64,000 nucleotides of DNA from Morganella sibonii. Lineage in GTDB: Bacteria; Pseudomonadota; Gammaproteobacteria; Enterobacterales; Enterobacteriaceae. Under the pieces are notes generated by a model. The model saw only the letters and a program-made list of their open reading frames with translations. It was not told the DNA's origin and searched no databases. Numbering within the stretch: the first letter of the stretch is position 1; each line of letters starts with the position of its first letter. Made by a program: the position numbers and the translations under genes. Positions 41,263 through 51,303 of the stretch are shown one piece after another. Location: assembly GCF_040560245.1 (NCBI RefSeq), contig NZ_JAKMWP010000007.1. One strand, given 5' to 3'.

Positions 41263-44133
41263 TTACATTTTGCCCAGGCCGCGCAGGATTTTTTCCGGTG
41301 TGAAGTGCCATTCACGCAGCCAGACACCGCAGGCATCATGAATGGCCGTGGCGATGGCCGGTGCAGCGCCGTTAACCGCGATTTCCGAGATGGATTTCGC
41401 GCCGTACGGGCCGACCTGATCATCACTCGGCACCAGGAACGCGCGGAAATCACGCGGAATATCGCCGATCTTCGGTGCGCCGTAGGTTTTCAGATCGCGG
41501 GTCAGCGGCACACCTTTGGCGTCGTAGCGGATCTCTTCCGACATACTGTGTCCGATGGCACGCATGGAGGCACCGTAAATCTGACCCAGGGCCAGATCCG
41601 GGTTTACCGGCGTACCGCAGTCGAGCAGGGCGTAGAATTTATCCAGACGGATCTCACCGGTACGGGTGTTCACCGCCACCTCAGCAAAGTTTGCCCCGTA
41701 CGGGAAGGCAAAGTCCGGGGTGATATAGCTGGCGTTTGCCACCAGCACACCAAACCCGGTACCGCCCTCGGCAGCGTGCGCCAGATCCCCGAAGCTGATT
41801 TCACCTTTCTTACCTCGTACCACTCCGGGAGCCGCAAGGGTGACATCTTCCACCGGCTCACCGATTTGCGCCGCACCGTGGAACAGGATTTTTTTACGCA
41901 GATTCTCTGCCGCCATTTTTGCCGCATTACCGGAGAAGCAGGTACCGGAGGAGGCATACGCCCCTTTATCAAACAGCGCATGGTCAGTATCCCCGGAGAT
42001 AACATGAATATCATCCGGGCAGCAGCACAGCACTTCGGCGGTCAGTTTTTTGACCACGGTATCCAGACCGGTCCCGATATCCGCACCACCGGAGTGGACG
42101 ATAAAGGTGCCGTCAGATTCCAGTTTGACCATACAGTTTGCCTGGTCGATATCCGGAATCCCGGATTTCTGCATGATAATCGCCACGCCGCGTCCGGTTT
42201 TCCAGTCGCCGTCCTGTTTGCGCGGGGAATCCCAGTCGATAAGCTCACGGCCTTTTTTCAGGATCGGGCCGAGGGCGCAGCTTGCGGCGGTCGGCACGGA
42301 TGTCGGCATTTTACCTTCGCCGATAGCACCGAGGATCTTCAGTTCCTGGCCTTCATGCACGCGGTTGGTTTCAATCAGATCGAGCAGATCGATATTCAGT
42401 TCTTTCGCCAGTTCGGCCAGGATCATGGTCAGGGCGAAGTTACCTTTCGGTGCCCCGTAACCCTGATACGCACCGGTCGGACAGATGTTGGAGTAGTAAG
42501 TCGTGACCTGGAAATCGACGTTATCACACGGGTAGAGCGGCAGTGACAGCGCCGGGCCGTTACTCGGTACAGTAAGTGAGTGGTTACCGTAAGGGCCGGT
42601 ATTCGCCAGGAATTCCATGTTGATGGCGGTGATTTTCCCGTCTTTTTTCGCGCCCAGTTTGATTTTCACTTTTGCCACATGGCGGCTGGTGTTCGCGATA
42701 AATTCTTCTTCACGGGTGTAGCGGAATGACACCGGACGGCCGGTAACATACGTCGCCCACGCACAGACCTCTTCCAGCAGGATATCCTGTTTGGAGCCGA
42801 AGCCGCCGCCGACGCGCTCTTTGATCACATGCACTTTGTTCTGTTTCAGGCCGAGAATACGTGCCACCTGGCGGCGTAAGTGCCACGGCACCTGAGTGGA
42901 GGCGTGGATCACCAGACGGTCACCGTTCATGTAGGTGTAGCAGATATGCGGTTCGGTCGGGCACTGCTGAACCTGGCGGGATTCATAGGTGCGTTCGATA
43001 ACGGTATCCGCTTCCGCAAAGCCTTTATCCAGATCCCCGATATGGCCGTGAACTCCGGCAGCAATGTTTTTGCACGGTTTTGCGCCGATCGGGAAGTTAA
43101 TCTGCAAATGTTCGCCGCGATCTGCCGCGTTCTTATTCTGCTCTGCCAGGTCAGCCGGTGCGCCGTTGACATAAATTACCGGCTCATCATGCACCAGCGG
43201 TGCGCCATCGGCTTTGGCTTCATCGATAGACAGTACCGGTTTCAGCACATCATAGCTGACTTCAATTAAGGATAATGCTTTCAGTGCGATAGCTTCGTTT
43301 TCTGCCACAACGGCAGCGACACGGTCACCGACGTGACGGAGTTTTTTACCGAACATCCGGCGGTCAAGCGGAGACGGTTCCGGCGCACTCTGCCCGCCCG
43401 GGGTGTAATACACATCCGGACAGTTTTTGTGGGTTATCACATGCACCACACCCGGCAGTGCTTCGGCTTTGCTGACATCGAGATGAGTGATCAGCGCGTG
43501 CGCGTGCGGGCTGCGCAGCATTTTGATGACACAGGTATTGGCCGGAATACGATCTTCCACATAGCACGGTTTTGCCTGCACCATCACAGCAGCGTCGGTT
43601 TTCGGTGTGACTTTCCCGACAACGGTCAGGTCATCACGGAACGCCGGTGCGTTATCGGCTTTGTAGTGCGGATCTTTGCGGCGTTTCACCAGCAGATCAA
43701 TAACTTCATAGAATTGCTGATAACCGGCGTCACGGCTGAACAGACCGGAAAGCGCATCATCAATCTGATCGCGATCCGGTTCCGGGATGCGTTTGATCAG
43801 GTCAGTCAGGATCAGGGCAGCCGCCGGGTCGTTATAACCGGACTGGATCACCCCCACATCCACCATCGCCTGCTGAACATCACTTAATTCATTCCATTTG
43901 CCGAGTGACTCGGCGGTTTCAATCACTGCGCCTTCCAGTTGTGCGGCGATCAGCAGCGAGGCGTTAACAATACGGCCGTTGAATAAAATGGCGTCAGAGC
44001 CTGCGAAGCCGTAGCCGTCATCACTGTTACGCACAGAGTGCATACCCAGGCTGAACAGAATAGTGCGGACATTTTCGCCCGGAATGCAGTCAAGCGAATG
44101 CGGGGTGCCGTTAAGTATAAAATGGACGTTCAT
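41263..44133 (-). CDS. xdhD: XdhD, molybdenum hydroxylase large subunit (putative hypoxanthine/purine oxidase)
   Basis: A 956-residue molybdopterin hydroxylase, the same length as E. coli XdhD. The N-terminal 80 residues resemble the [2Fe-2S] domain of xanthine dehydrogenase but have no cluster cysteines around the usual loop (MHSVRNSDDGYGFAGSDA). The two molybdopterin domains follow, with the conserved GGGFGSKQD and QGYGAPKG segments and the active-site glutamate in GAKSISEIAVNGAAPA. Accessory yqeB/yqeC/mocA genes next door mark it as selenium-dependent. It pairs with YgfM (FAD subunit, three bases upstream) and probably YgfK as the electron partner. Confidence 0.94.
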   Translation of the reverse strand: MNVHFILNGTPHSLDCIPGENVRTILFSLGMHSVRNSDDGYGFAGSDAILFNGRIVNASLLIAAQLEGAVIETAESLGKWNELSDVQQAMVDVGVIQSGYNDPAAALILTDLIKRIPEPDRDQIDDALSGLFSRDAGYQQFYEVIDLLVKRRKDPHYKADNAPAFRDDLTVVGKVTPKTDAAVMVQAKPCYVEDRIPANTCVIKMLRSPHAHALITHLDVSKAEALPGVVHVITHKNCPDVYYTPGGQSAPEPSPLDRRMFGKKLRHVGDRVAAVVAENEAIALKALSLIEVSYDVLKPVLSIDEAKADGAPLVHDEPVIYVNGAPADLAEQNKNAADRGEHLQINFPIGAKPCKNIAAGVHGHIGDLDKGFAEADTVIERTYESRQVQQCPTEPHICYTYMNGDRLVIHASTQVPWHLRRQVARILGLKQNKVHVIKERVGGGFGSKQDILLEEVCAWATYVTGRPVSFRYTREEEFIANTSRHVAKVKIKLGAKKDGKITAINMEFLANTGPYGNHSLTVPSNGPALSLPLYPCDNVDFQVTTYYSNICPTGAYQGYGAPKGNFALTMILAELAKELNIDLLDLIETNRVHEGQELKILGAIGEGKMPTSVPTAASCALGPILKKGRELIDWDSPRKQDGDWKTGRGVAIIMQKSGIPDIDQANCMVKLESDGTFIVHSGGADIGTGLDTVVKKLTAEVLCCCPDDIHVISGDTDHALFDKGAYASSGTCFSGNAAKMAAENLRKKILFHGAAQIGEPVEDVTLAAPGVVRGKKGEISFGDLAHAAEGGTGFGVLVANASYITPDFAFPYGANFAEVAVNTRTGEIRLDKFYALLDCGTPVNPDLALGQIYGASMRAIGHSMSEEIRYDAKGVPLTRDLKTYGAPKIGDIPRDFRAFLVPSDDQVGPYGAKSISEIAVNGAAPAIATAIHDACGVWLREWHFTPEKILRGLGKM

Positions 44134-44136
44134 GTC

Positions 44137-44910
44137 TTATTCCTCCCCCATTTGCCGGCAGTCTGTCAGCAGGTCTGAAACTAAAATTCCGGTGATATAG
44201 CGTTTGTATTCTTCACTGCCCAGCAAATCCGCTTTCGGCTTCACCGCCTGACTGACGGCTTTTTCCAGCGCTTCCCCGCTGAGGTTTTTTGTTTCGATCT
44301 GTTGCAGGCGGCTGATACCGCAGCCAACACCATCAACCGCAATCCGCTGCTCATTATTGCCGGTCAGAGCCACCGCGGCGGTGACGACAGACCAGCCGTC
44401 CGCTGTTTCGCGGACCGTGCGGGTGGCGCAGCGGCGGAACGGGTCCTGTAAAATCAGATGGGTGATCAGGCGGTCATCCGGGGCGGCAAGATAGCTTTCC
44501 AGCGAAATGACATCATTGCTGGCCAGCTGAACCTGTGCATCCAGCACCAGCAGCACCGGCAGCAGAGCATGTTCGCGCTGACAGGCGGCGATCTCCCCGC
44601 CGATGGTGGCCTGATTACGGATGTGGCGTGAATAAACGAAACCGAGCGCATTATACAGCGCACGCGGGATAAGCGGGCTTTCACGCAGCGCTTCCAGCGT
44701 GACAACCGCACCGATACGCAGAATGCCGTCCTGCCACTCAATGGATTGCAGCGGCAGCAGTGATAGTGAGATAGCGACAGTGCGGTCAGTTCCGGTCGGT
44801 ACCGCATTCAGTTTACTGCCGCCCGCAAACCAGACGGCGCTTTCCTGAAAGCGTTGTTTCAGCTCAGTTGCCTGCGCTAAGGTGGCAGGGCGGAAAAATT
44901 GTTCGATCAT
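44137..44910 (-). CDS. ygfM: YgfM, FAD-binding subunit of molybdenum hydroxylase
   Basis: A 257-residue protein of the CoxM/xanthine dehydrogenase FAD subunit family (E. coli YgfM is 259). The FAD-binding loop WFAGGSKLNAVPTG lies near residue 28, and RNQATIGGEIAACQ (about 95-110) corresponds to the second flavin contact region. It is coupled to xdhD with a three-base gap and should pass electrons from the molybdenum centre. Confidence 0.93.
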   Translation of the reverse strand: MIEQFFRPATLAQATELKQRFQESAVWFAGGSKLNAVPTGTDRTVAISLSLLPLQSIEWQDGILRIGAVVTLEALRESPLIPRALYNALGFVYSRHIRNQATIGGEIAACQREHALLPVLLVLDAQVQLASNDVISLESYLAAPDDRLITHLILQDPFRRCATRTVRETADGWSVVTAAVALTGNNEQRIAVDGVGCGISRLQQIETKNLSGEALEKAVSQAVKPKADLLGSEEYKRYITGILVSDLLTDCRQMGEE

Positions 44911-44934
44911 GGGTTACCCCTACATTGCTCTTCA

Positions 44935-44957
44935 GACCTGCGGCACTGCCGCAGGTC
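44935..44957. repeat. Hairpin between ssnA and ygfM
   Basis: A perfect 10-bp stem (44935-44944 and 44948-44957) with an ACT loop. On the plus strand it is followed by ATGG and seven Ts, the form of a terminator against antisense transcription. On the minus strand, along the operon, no T-run follows, so there it is likely an intercistronic stabiliser. Confidence 0.5.
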
Positions 44958-44969
44958 ATGGTTTTTTTA

Positions 44970-46295
44970 TTACAGTGCGTCCATCCGGGCCCACATCTTT
45001 TTCGCGGCTTTGCGTGCTTCTGCAAAGAGCGGTCCGGTATCAAACGGGAAGCGGCGGTTTTCATACACCATCACACCATCGACCATCACGCTGTTGACAC
45101 TGTTGGAGCCTAAACCGAAGGCCAGATGACCCGGCAGGTTATCCCCGGTGAACGGTGTCGGTGGTGTGTAATCACAAATGGTCAGGTCAGCCTGATACCC
45201 GGTTTCCACGCGGCCGAACTGTTTGCCGAAGTTGCGTGCCAGCAGGCGGTTACCGTTCCACAGGAAACGGGTAAAGCTGTCCGGCCACATCGGACCGCCC
45301 GCATCGCGGTGTTTGAAGAAAGCAAACTTCATTTCTTCTAACATATCGGAGCCGATACCGTCCGTGCCGAGCACCACGTTGTTGTAGTCACCCAGACGGT
45401 GGTTGTAGCCGACGTGGTTGTTCATATTGGAGCGGGCGTTGTGAACCAGGAAGCCATCTTTTTTATTCAGCAGCTCAATATCTGCGGAAGAAAGATACAG
45501 GCCGTGGGCGATCAGGGTTTTTTCATCAATCAGATCAAATTCACCGAGGCGGATCAGTAAATCCTTACCGTATTTGTCATGGCTGAAAGAGACGTCATAA
45601 CTGTCTTCCGCCGCATGGATGTGCAGGCCGCGGCCGGTTTTTTTAATCGCTTCGCGCAGCATTTTCAGACCTTCATCTGCCACGGTAAACGGTGCGTGTG
45701 CCCCGATATGGGCTTCCACCAGATAGCGGGATTTACCGCTTTTGCGTTCATTGTCGATAAGCTCCGCAAAGGCGATATTCTCCTCAACCCCGGCTTCCAG
45801 CTCTTTCAGGCCGCCGTTGCGGTCAGTGGTTTCGTAGCAGGTCATGCCGCGCAGACCGGCTTTCAGGAAGCCGTCACGCAGGGTTTTCAGGGAACCGGCG
45901 ATATAGTTTGGTGAGGCGTGATGGTCAATCACCGACGTACAGCCGCTCTTAATTGCTTCGAGGGAACAGATAAGGCCGCTGTAATAGAGGGATTCCTCAT
46001 CCAGTGCGCGGTCGAGCCGCCACCACAGATTTTTCAGGGTGGAGATAAAATCCGGGCTTGGCGCGATATTCGCCATGATGCCGCGTGATAAACCGGAATA
46101 GAAGTGGTTGTGGGAGCAGACAATCCCCGGCATCACCAGTTTGCCGTTCATCTCTTTGACTTCCGCGCCCGGGTAACGGGAATGAAGTCCGTTACCCACA
46201 GCCGCAATTTTGTCACCCTCAATGGCGATATCGACCCCTTCGCGGATTTGCGCCGGTTCGAACTCAGTGATGGTGGCGTTTTTCAGAATCAGCAT
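44970..46295 (-). CDS. ssnA: SsnA, amidohydrolase of the purine/selenium locus
   Basis: A 441-residue amidohydrolase (E. coli SsnA is 442). Metal-binding motifs are visible: VCSHNHFYSGLSRG near residue 60, HAAED near 225 and GTDGIGSDM near 305. It was first noted for a stationary-phase viability effect; recent work links the ygfK-ssnA genes to anaerobic breakdown of urate and other purines. It starts two bases after the ygfK stop, so the two are co-translated. Confidence 0.93.
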   Translation of the reverse strand: MLILKNATITEFEPAQIREGVDIAIEGDKIAAVGNGLHSRYPGAEVKEMNGKLVMPGIVCSHNHFYSGLSRGIMANIAPSPDFISTLKNLWWRLDRALDEESLYYSGLICSLEAIKSGCTSVIDHHASPNYIAGSLKTLRDGFLKAGLRGMTCYETTDRNGGLKELEAGVEENIAFAELIDNERKSGKSRYLVEAHIGAHAPFTVADEGLKMLREAIKKTGRGLHIHAAEDSYDVSFSHDKYGKDLLIRLGEFDLIDEKTLIAHGLYLSSADIELLNKKDGFLVHNARSNMNNHVGYNHRLGDYNNVVLGTDGIGSDMLEEMKFAFFKHRDAGGPMWPDSFTRFLWNGNRLLARNFGKQFGRVETGYQADLTICDYTPPTPFTGDNLPGHLAFGLGSNSVNSVMVDGVMVYENRRFPFDTGPLFAEARKAAKKMWARMDAL

Positions 46296-46297
46296 AA

Positions 46298-49200
46298 TTA
46301 TTTCTCCACCCGGCCTAACAGATAACGATAGTGTTTATGAACATGGCTCATGATGCGGCACATCTCTTCCAGTTCCTGCGGAACCCGGCTGAATTCCCCG
46401 TCAGCATCCAGCTGCAGTTTGCTGACTTTGCCGTCCAGGCGGACAGTAAAGGTGCTGCCGTCAGCCAGGAAGCCCGGGTTGGTGCTGTTTTCGAAGTCTT
46501 CCGGCAGGCTGAAGATAGTGACTTTGTCTTTGTACGGCTTGCCCTGCCACGGACAGAACTGGGCACAGTTACCGCACTCGTTACACATCGCATCCAGGTG
46601 CAGGGTCTGATAACGGTTACGGAAGCCCGGAATCGCCACGGAAATATTGGCGCGGTTCGGGCACACATCCACACATTTCGCACAGATATAGTTACATTCC
46701 AGGCAGCGCTCTGCTTCCTGTTTCACGAACGCTTCGCGGTCGTCGCTGTCCACCATCTGCACGGCGATAGCGCCTTTGCGGTCAGTGATATCCTGCGGGT
46801 CGACATTGAGCCAGTATTTATCACTGTAGTGAGAGAGGATATTTTCGCGCTCCAGAATGGCATCCGTTGCACGGCCGGCATCACCGATAGCCGCCACGAT
46901 AGAGGACGGGCCGCTCTGTACGTCACCAATCAGGAACACATTGGCGCGGGTGGTTTCACCGCTGTTGCGGTACACCGCAGGCCAGCCGTCATCGCCCATC
47001 GGCACGCCGATTTGTGACAGCACTTCGCAGTCCTGCTGCTCGCCGATAGCGGTGATCACGCTGTCGATTTTCAGGGTGACGGTTTCTTCTGTCGCCACCG
47101 GACGGCGGCGGCCTGACTCATCCGGTTCACCCAGCTTCATGGTACGGACCAGCAGAGTGCCGTCAGCATTGAACTGCTCCGGATTGTGCAGGAACATGAA
47201 TTTCACATCATCTTCCACCGCTTCTTCATACTCTTCCGGCCAGGCAGGCATTTCTGCCTGAGAGCGGCGGTAGATAACGGTCACATCTTCCACTCCGGCA
47301 ATCCGTTTGGCGGCGCGGGCACAGTCCATCGCAGTGTTACCGGCACCGATAACGGCAACATGTTTGCCCATTTTCAGCGGTGCGTTGTTGTTGTAGTCAT
47401 GCAGGAACGGCAAGGATTTATAGACGTTACGGTTATCCCCGGCGAGTTTCACGCCGCTGTTTTTATCTGTCCCGATCCCGACCAGCACATAGGTGAAACC
47501 CTGCTCCATCAGCTTATCGACGGTCAGACGCGGGTCACAGCCGTATTCAAATTTCACGCCGTGGTCGGCGACAAACTGAATATCGTGCTCAATGGTTTCA
47601 CGCGGGATACGGAAGTGCGGGATGATATTCGCCACCACACCACCGGCATTGGCTTCTTTCTCAAACACCGTCACCGGATGACCGGCACGGGCGAGGAAAT
47701 ACCCGGCCGCCAGACCCGCAGGACCGGCACCAATCACCGCCACCGGATTCTTATCACCGGAACCGGCCGGTTTGTGCCAGCGGGCTTTGTACTCTTTCCA
47801 GCCTTTTTCCACCGCCACTTTTTTCAGTTCGCGGATATTCAGGGCGCTTTCGTAATCCAGACGGGTACAGTTGTACTGGCACTGGTGATCACAGATATGA
47901 CCGGTGATAGCCGGCAGAGCGTTGCGCTGGTAAATCAGTTCCAGCGCATCCGCATAGCGTCCTTCGCCCAGCAGGCGGATATACTCAGGGATATCCTGTT
48001 TGATGGCACAGGCGGTCACACACGGTGCGACATAGCAGTCGGTCAGCGGCAGCGGGCCGCCCGCATCGATTTCCTGATCTGATTTCCAGTGTTTCTGGGT
48101 ATATTCCATACTGACGGCGCGTTCTGCCAGCGCATTCAGTTTGCCCACATCAATCTGTGTCATGCCCCACGCATCAGATTCATCCAGCTCGCGCAGACAT
48201 TCCGTCTGACGCATATAGCCGCCCGGTTTCAGCAGGTCAGTTGCCATGGTGATAGGACGGATACCGGATTCAAAAATATCGCGGATATTAAATTTGCTGG
48301 CGCCGCCGGAATAAGAAACCGGCAGTTTGCCGTCAAAATGGCGGGAAAGCAGTGCGGCAACGTTGATGGAAAGCGGGAACAGGGCACGGCCGGACATATA
48401 CATCTCACCGCCCGGTAAGCGCCCTTTATTATTGATGGTGCCGAGGGTGTTGGTCAGTTTCACCCCGAAACCGCGCTTCACTTCTTTCGCCAGATCCAGC
48501 AGGCGCTGTAACATCTCCAGAGCGCGATCCAGTTTCAGGTCATGGGAGAATGACTCCTCACTCAGCCCGATATAATCAAAGCCGCAGGTGTCGAGGATTT
48601 CGCGGACACGTGCGAAGCCGAGCAGTGTCGGGTTCAGCTTCACATAGGTGTTGATGCGTTTCTCTTCCAGCATGTAGCGGCAGATAGCCTCGATTTCATC
48701 CGGCGGACAGCCGTGCATGGTGGAGAGGGTCACACCTTTGGATAAATCACCCGGTACACGGTCAGTCATGGCCAGCAGATCGGCTTTGCGATCCTCCAGA
48801 CCCAGCTCTTTCAGGAAGCCCGGACGGGAAATAAAGGCTTTCATTTCCTCACGGTATTTCGCGAAGACCGGCAGCTGAGAGGAATCCATCATCGCGTGGA
48901 TATACTGCTGCATACGCGGCTGTTTAATCCCTTCCAGGTTATAACCGACACTCATATTAAAGATGAAGGATTTGGCCTCGCCTTTGGTGCGCGGGTCAAA
49001 AATGGCTTCTAACAAATGAAGGGCAAACCAGGCTTTGAGGTATTCGTCGTGGGCTTTCGGCAGGGTAAATTCGGTTGACCATTCGGTGTTGAAACATTCG
49101 TCCTGAGCATCGATACACGGCTTTTCTAGCTCCAGTTCATCGAGGATCTGAACCGTTTTCACCTCGATAAAACGACCGCCGGTCAGCCAGGAAACCACAA

Positions 49201-49408
49201 TATTCTGAGCAAGCTGAGTATGGGGACCGGCCGCAGGGCCGATCGGCGTCTCGCAGGTTTCACCGAAGACAGACATCAGAGGATGCTGATGCTCTCTGCG
49301 GTAAAACTGCCGTTCATTGATACCAAAAATGGAACGGCTCGCCTTATATTCTTCAAAGATCCGGTTCAGAAGTTCGCCGAACGGGACGGGACGCATTATA
49401 TCTCCCAT
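46298..49408 (-). CDS. ygfK: YgfK, Fe-S flavoprotein oxidoreductase
   Basis: A 1036-residue protein similar to dihydropyrimidine dehydrogenase and glutamate synthase beta chain: an N-terminal dihydroorotate-dehydrogenase-like domain (residues 1 to about 430), an Fe-S and FAD/NAD(P) domain (about 440-860, AVIGAGPAGLAAGYF and AVIGAGNTAMDCARAA), and a C-terminal two-[4Fe-4S] ferredoxin (CNYICAKCVDVCPN and CNECGNCAQFCPW). I place the start at 49408 (MGDIMRPVPF), with AAGGAG upstream, matching E. coli. It is proposed to be the selenate reductase subunit and a partner for purine breakdown. It is the first gene of the operon. Confidence 0.94.
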   Translation of the reverse strand: MGDIMRPVPFGELLNRIFEEYKASRSIFGINERQFYRREHQHPLMSVFGETCETPIGPAAGPHTQLAQNIVVSWLTGGRFIEVKTVQILDELELEKPCIDAQDECFNTEWSTEFTLPKAHDEYLKAWFALHLLEAIFDPRTKGEAKSFIFNMSVGYNLEGIKQPRMQQYIHAMMDSSQLPVFAKYREEMKAFISRPGFLKELGLEDRKADLLAMTDRVPGDLSKGVTLSTMHGCPPDEIEAICRYMLEEKRINTYVKLNPTLLGFARVREILDTCGFDYIGLSEESFSHDLKLDRALEMLQRLLDLAKEVKRGFGVKLTNTLGTINNKGRLPGGEMYMSGRALFPLSINVAALLSRHFDGKLPVSYSGGASKFNIRDIFESGIRPITMATDLLKPGGYMRQTECLRELDESDAWGMTQIDVGKLNALAERAVSMEYTQKHWKSDQEIDAGGPLPLTDCYVAPCVTACAIKQDIPEYIRLLGEGRYADALELIYQRNALPAITGHICDHQCQYNCTRLDYESALNIRELKKVAVEKGWKEYKARWHKPAGSGDKNPVAVIGAGPAGLAAGYFLARAGHPVTVFEKEANAGGVVANIIPHFRIPRETIEHDIQFVADHGVKFEYGCDPRLTVDKLMEQGFTYVLVGIGTDKNSGVKLAGDNRNVYKSLPFLHDYNNNAPLKMGKHVAVIGAGNTAMDCARAAKRIAGVEDVTVIYRRSQAEMPAWPEEYEEAVEDDVKFMFLHNPEQFNADGTLLVRTMKLGEPDESGRRRPVATEETVTLKIDSVITAIGEQQDCEVLSQIGVPMGDDGWPAVYRNSGETTRANVFLIGDVQSGPSSIVAAIGDAGRATDAILERENILSHYSDKYWLNVDPQDITDRKGAIAVQMVDSDDREAFVKQEAERCLECNYICAKCVDVCPNRANISVAIPGFRNRYQTLHLDAMCNECGNCAQFCPWQGKPYKDKVTIFSLPEDFENSTNPGFLADGSTFTVRLDGKVSKLQLDADGEFSRVPQELEEMCRIMSHVHKHYRYLLGRVEK

Positions 49409-49752
49409 AAAACTCTCCTTGCTGCAATATGAGGGGGCATGCCGGTGGAGCGGGACATGCAACTGTATGCACTCACAGTTGCAACAATTACGCCAGGATT
49501 GTTTGCAGCCGCCGATTTCGCGTTCAGAGAAATAAAAAAATGTGAGATAAATCTAATCTTAGCAGCAAAGTGTGAAACAGCTCGCACAGCGCTAAATGAG
49601 AATATGAATCAATAAAAAATATCTTTATTACCATGGGATTAACATGTGAATAAGATTCTCAAAAAAAGAAAAAACGTATCACATTGATAATGGAAAAGTG
49701 ATGTTAACAATTAATGTTATTAATGGGATGGATGTAATAGTGTACATCCGGA
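49409..49752. other. 344-base intergenic region upstream of ygfK
   Basis: No gene is seen. It carries the ygfK ribosome-binding site and must hold its promoter. A perfect 8-bp inverted repeat (GCAACTGT / ACAGTTGC, 49459-49466 and 49475-49482) lies 51 bases before the ygfK start, and TAACA-ATTAA-TGTTA (49705-49719) and GGATGTA/TACATCC (49730-49749) lie nearer the mocA stop. The middle is very A/T-rich. No recognised regulator site was found. Confidence 0.5.
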
Positions 49753-50388
49753 TTACCCGCGATAATGCTGATAAACCTCCGGCGTATCGATATCGGTAAT
49801 CACCGCATCACTCTGCATATTCAGGAAACGGTGCGGACCGGCCAGCAGCCGTTTTTTCATGGTATTACCCGCCGGATGTGACAGTGCCGCGAGCAGACAT
49901 GCGCGGGAGAGCAGCACGGGATGGCCCGGAACTTGCTTGTAACAGGGAAGGAGTGCGGCATCACCGCGCTGTGCCCACAGCGTCTGCCAGATTTCCGGGG
50001 TGAGGAACGGCACATCACCGTGGGTGAGAAAACAGTATTCGCTGGTCACCGCCTGTGCGGCCAGGCGCTGTGAGGAGAGCAGTCCGGTTTCATATTCCGG
50101 ATTATAAAGAATATGAATGCGTTTTACGGACTGATAACGCGCGGCCAGTTCCTCGCCGCGAAAGCCGGTCACCAGGATGACCCTGTGACAAAAATGCAGC
50201 GCATTAGCCAGACTGGTGTCCAGCAGAGTGGCACCGCCGCGGCCCCACGGCAGCATCATTTTCCATTCACCCATCCGTGAGGAGAGCCCGGCCGCCGTCA
50301 TGATGCAGTCTGTTTCCTGCGGGCAATACGGCTTACGGATCGATAAATAGGATAAAGCGGTATCGGCTGAGGTCAGGTGAGACGGCAT
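49753..50388 (-). CDS. mocA: MocA-type molybdenum cofactor nucleotidyltransferase
   Basis: A 211-residue nucleotidyltransferase that adds CMP to molybdopterin cofactor for hydroxylases such as XdhD. The N-terminal nucleotide loop MTAAGLSSRMGEWKMMLPW is intact. E. coli MocA has 192 residues and begins just before this loop; ATG at 50388 gives a 28-residue leader, while the longer open frame to 50460 would overlap the divergent yqeC start. A start nearer the loop by an alternative codon is possible. It stands divergent to yqeC. Confidence 0.88.
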   Translation of the reverse strand: MPSHLTSADTALSYLSIRKPYCPQETDCIMTAAGLSSRMGEWKMMLPWGRGGATLLDTSLANALHFCHRVILVTGFRGEELAARYQSVKRIHILYNPEYETGLLSSQRLAAQAVTSEYCFLTHGDVPFLTPEIWQTLWAQRGDAALLPCYKQVPGHPVLLSRACLLAALSHPAGNTMKKRLLAGPHRFLNMQSDAVITDIDTPEVYQHYRG

Positions 50389-50447
50389 AATGGATATACA
50401 CTCCGCTGATAAACATAGAAAGTGACTGATATTCAAAGGATTCGGTA

Positions 50448-51263
50448 ATGACGATGACAACGGCTCTCAATACACAGATCCCTGTCCGAAGTTGCGCCAC
50501 TATACCTGAACCGCTGCGCCGGTTATGTGATACACATCCGGGCGGCCATGCAATGGTGATCAGTATCGTCGGTGCGGGCGGCAAAACCAGCTGCCTGTTC
50601 TGGCTGGCACGGGCTTTTTCCCGGTTAGGAAAAAAGGTGATGATCACCACCACCACGCATATGTTTCTGCCCCGGGAGGGGTTTCCGGTCATTCTCGCCT
50701 GTCATCCGGTCCGCCTGCCGGATGCGGTGACAAATCGCGGCTCATTTGCCTGTTATACCGGCTGGAACCCGCAGAATAATAAGGTCAGCGGTTTCTCCTC
50801 TGCGGATATTAATGCCCTGGCGGAGCAGAATGCCGTTGATGTTATTTTAGCCGAAGCTGACGGAGCTCGCGGTTTTGGCATAAAAGCGCCGGCTGAGCAT
50901 GAACCTTGCATACCTGATTACAGTGATTGTGTTATTGCTGTGACAGACGGCCGGCTTCTGGGGACGCCTGTCGGGCCTGATAATGTACACCGGTGGTCAC
51001 ATTTCTCTGCCGTTACCGGCTTAAACAGCGGTGATACGCTGGATTTGGGGGCGATAAGCCGCCTGATCCGGCACCCGCAGGGGATGTGGAAATCAGCACC
51101 GCCGGATGCATTACGGATCTGGCTGATAAACCGTTTTTCTCAAAATGAGAATTTTTCGCCGGACATACTGGCAGACTGGCTCCGCGGCACACCGCTGAAC
51201 GCAGTATGGTTCGGTGCCGTCAGGGAAGATCCCGCAATTACACACATATTGCAGCGACAATAA
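50448..51263 (+). CDS. yqeC: YqeC, selenium cofactor biosynthesis protein
   Basis: A 271-residue P-loop protein of the YqeC family linked to selenium-dependent molybdenum hydroxylases. The nucleotide loop SIVGAGGKTSCLFWLA lies near residue 39 and a conserved ILAEADGARGFGIKAP near 133. ATG at 50448 is one option; the protein could start later (for example at 50550, before the MVISIVGAGGK segment). It is 40 bases ahead of yqeB and should act in providing the labile selenium centre. Confidence 0.92.
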   Translation: MTMTTALNTQIPVRSCATIPEPLRRLCDTHPGGHAMVISIVGAGGKTSCLFWLARAFSRLGKKVMITTTTHMFLPREGFPVILACHPVRLPDAVTNRGSFACYTGWNPQNNKVSGFSSADINALAEQNAVDVILAEADGARGFGIKAPAEHEPCIPDYSDCVIAVTDGRLLGTPVGPDNVHRWSHFSAVTGLNSGDTLDLGAISRLIRHPQGMWKSAPPDALRIWLINRFSQNENFSPDILADWLRGTPLNAVWFGAVREDPAITHILQRQ

Positions 51264-51303
51264 TATCAATGATAAATGCAGGGATATCCATTGAGGTCTG
51301 TTT

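Noticed and set aside
41305..42546. Open frame of 413 codons on the plus strand opposite xdhD
   Set aside because: It lies wholly antisense to a strongly conserved gene, its protein resembles nothing known, and long antisense frames are common opposite GC-rich codons.
47186..48082. 298-codon frame opposite ygfK
   Set aside because: It is antisense to a conserved gene; the length is explained by codon bias on the other strand.
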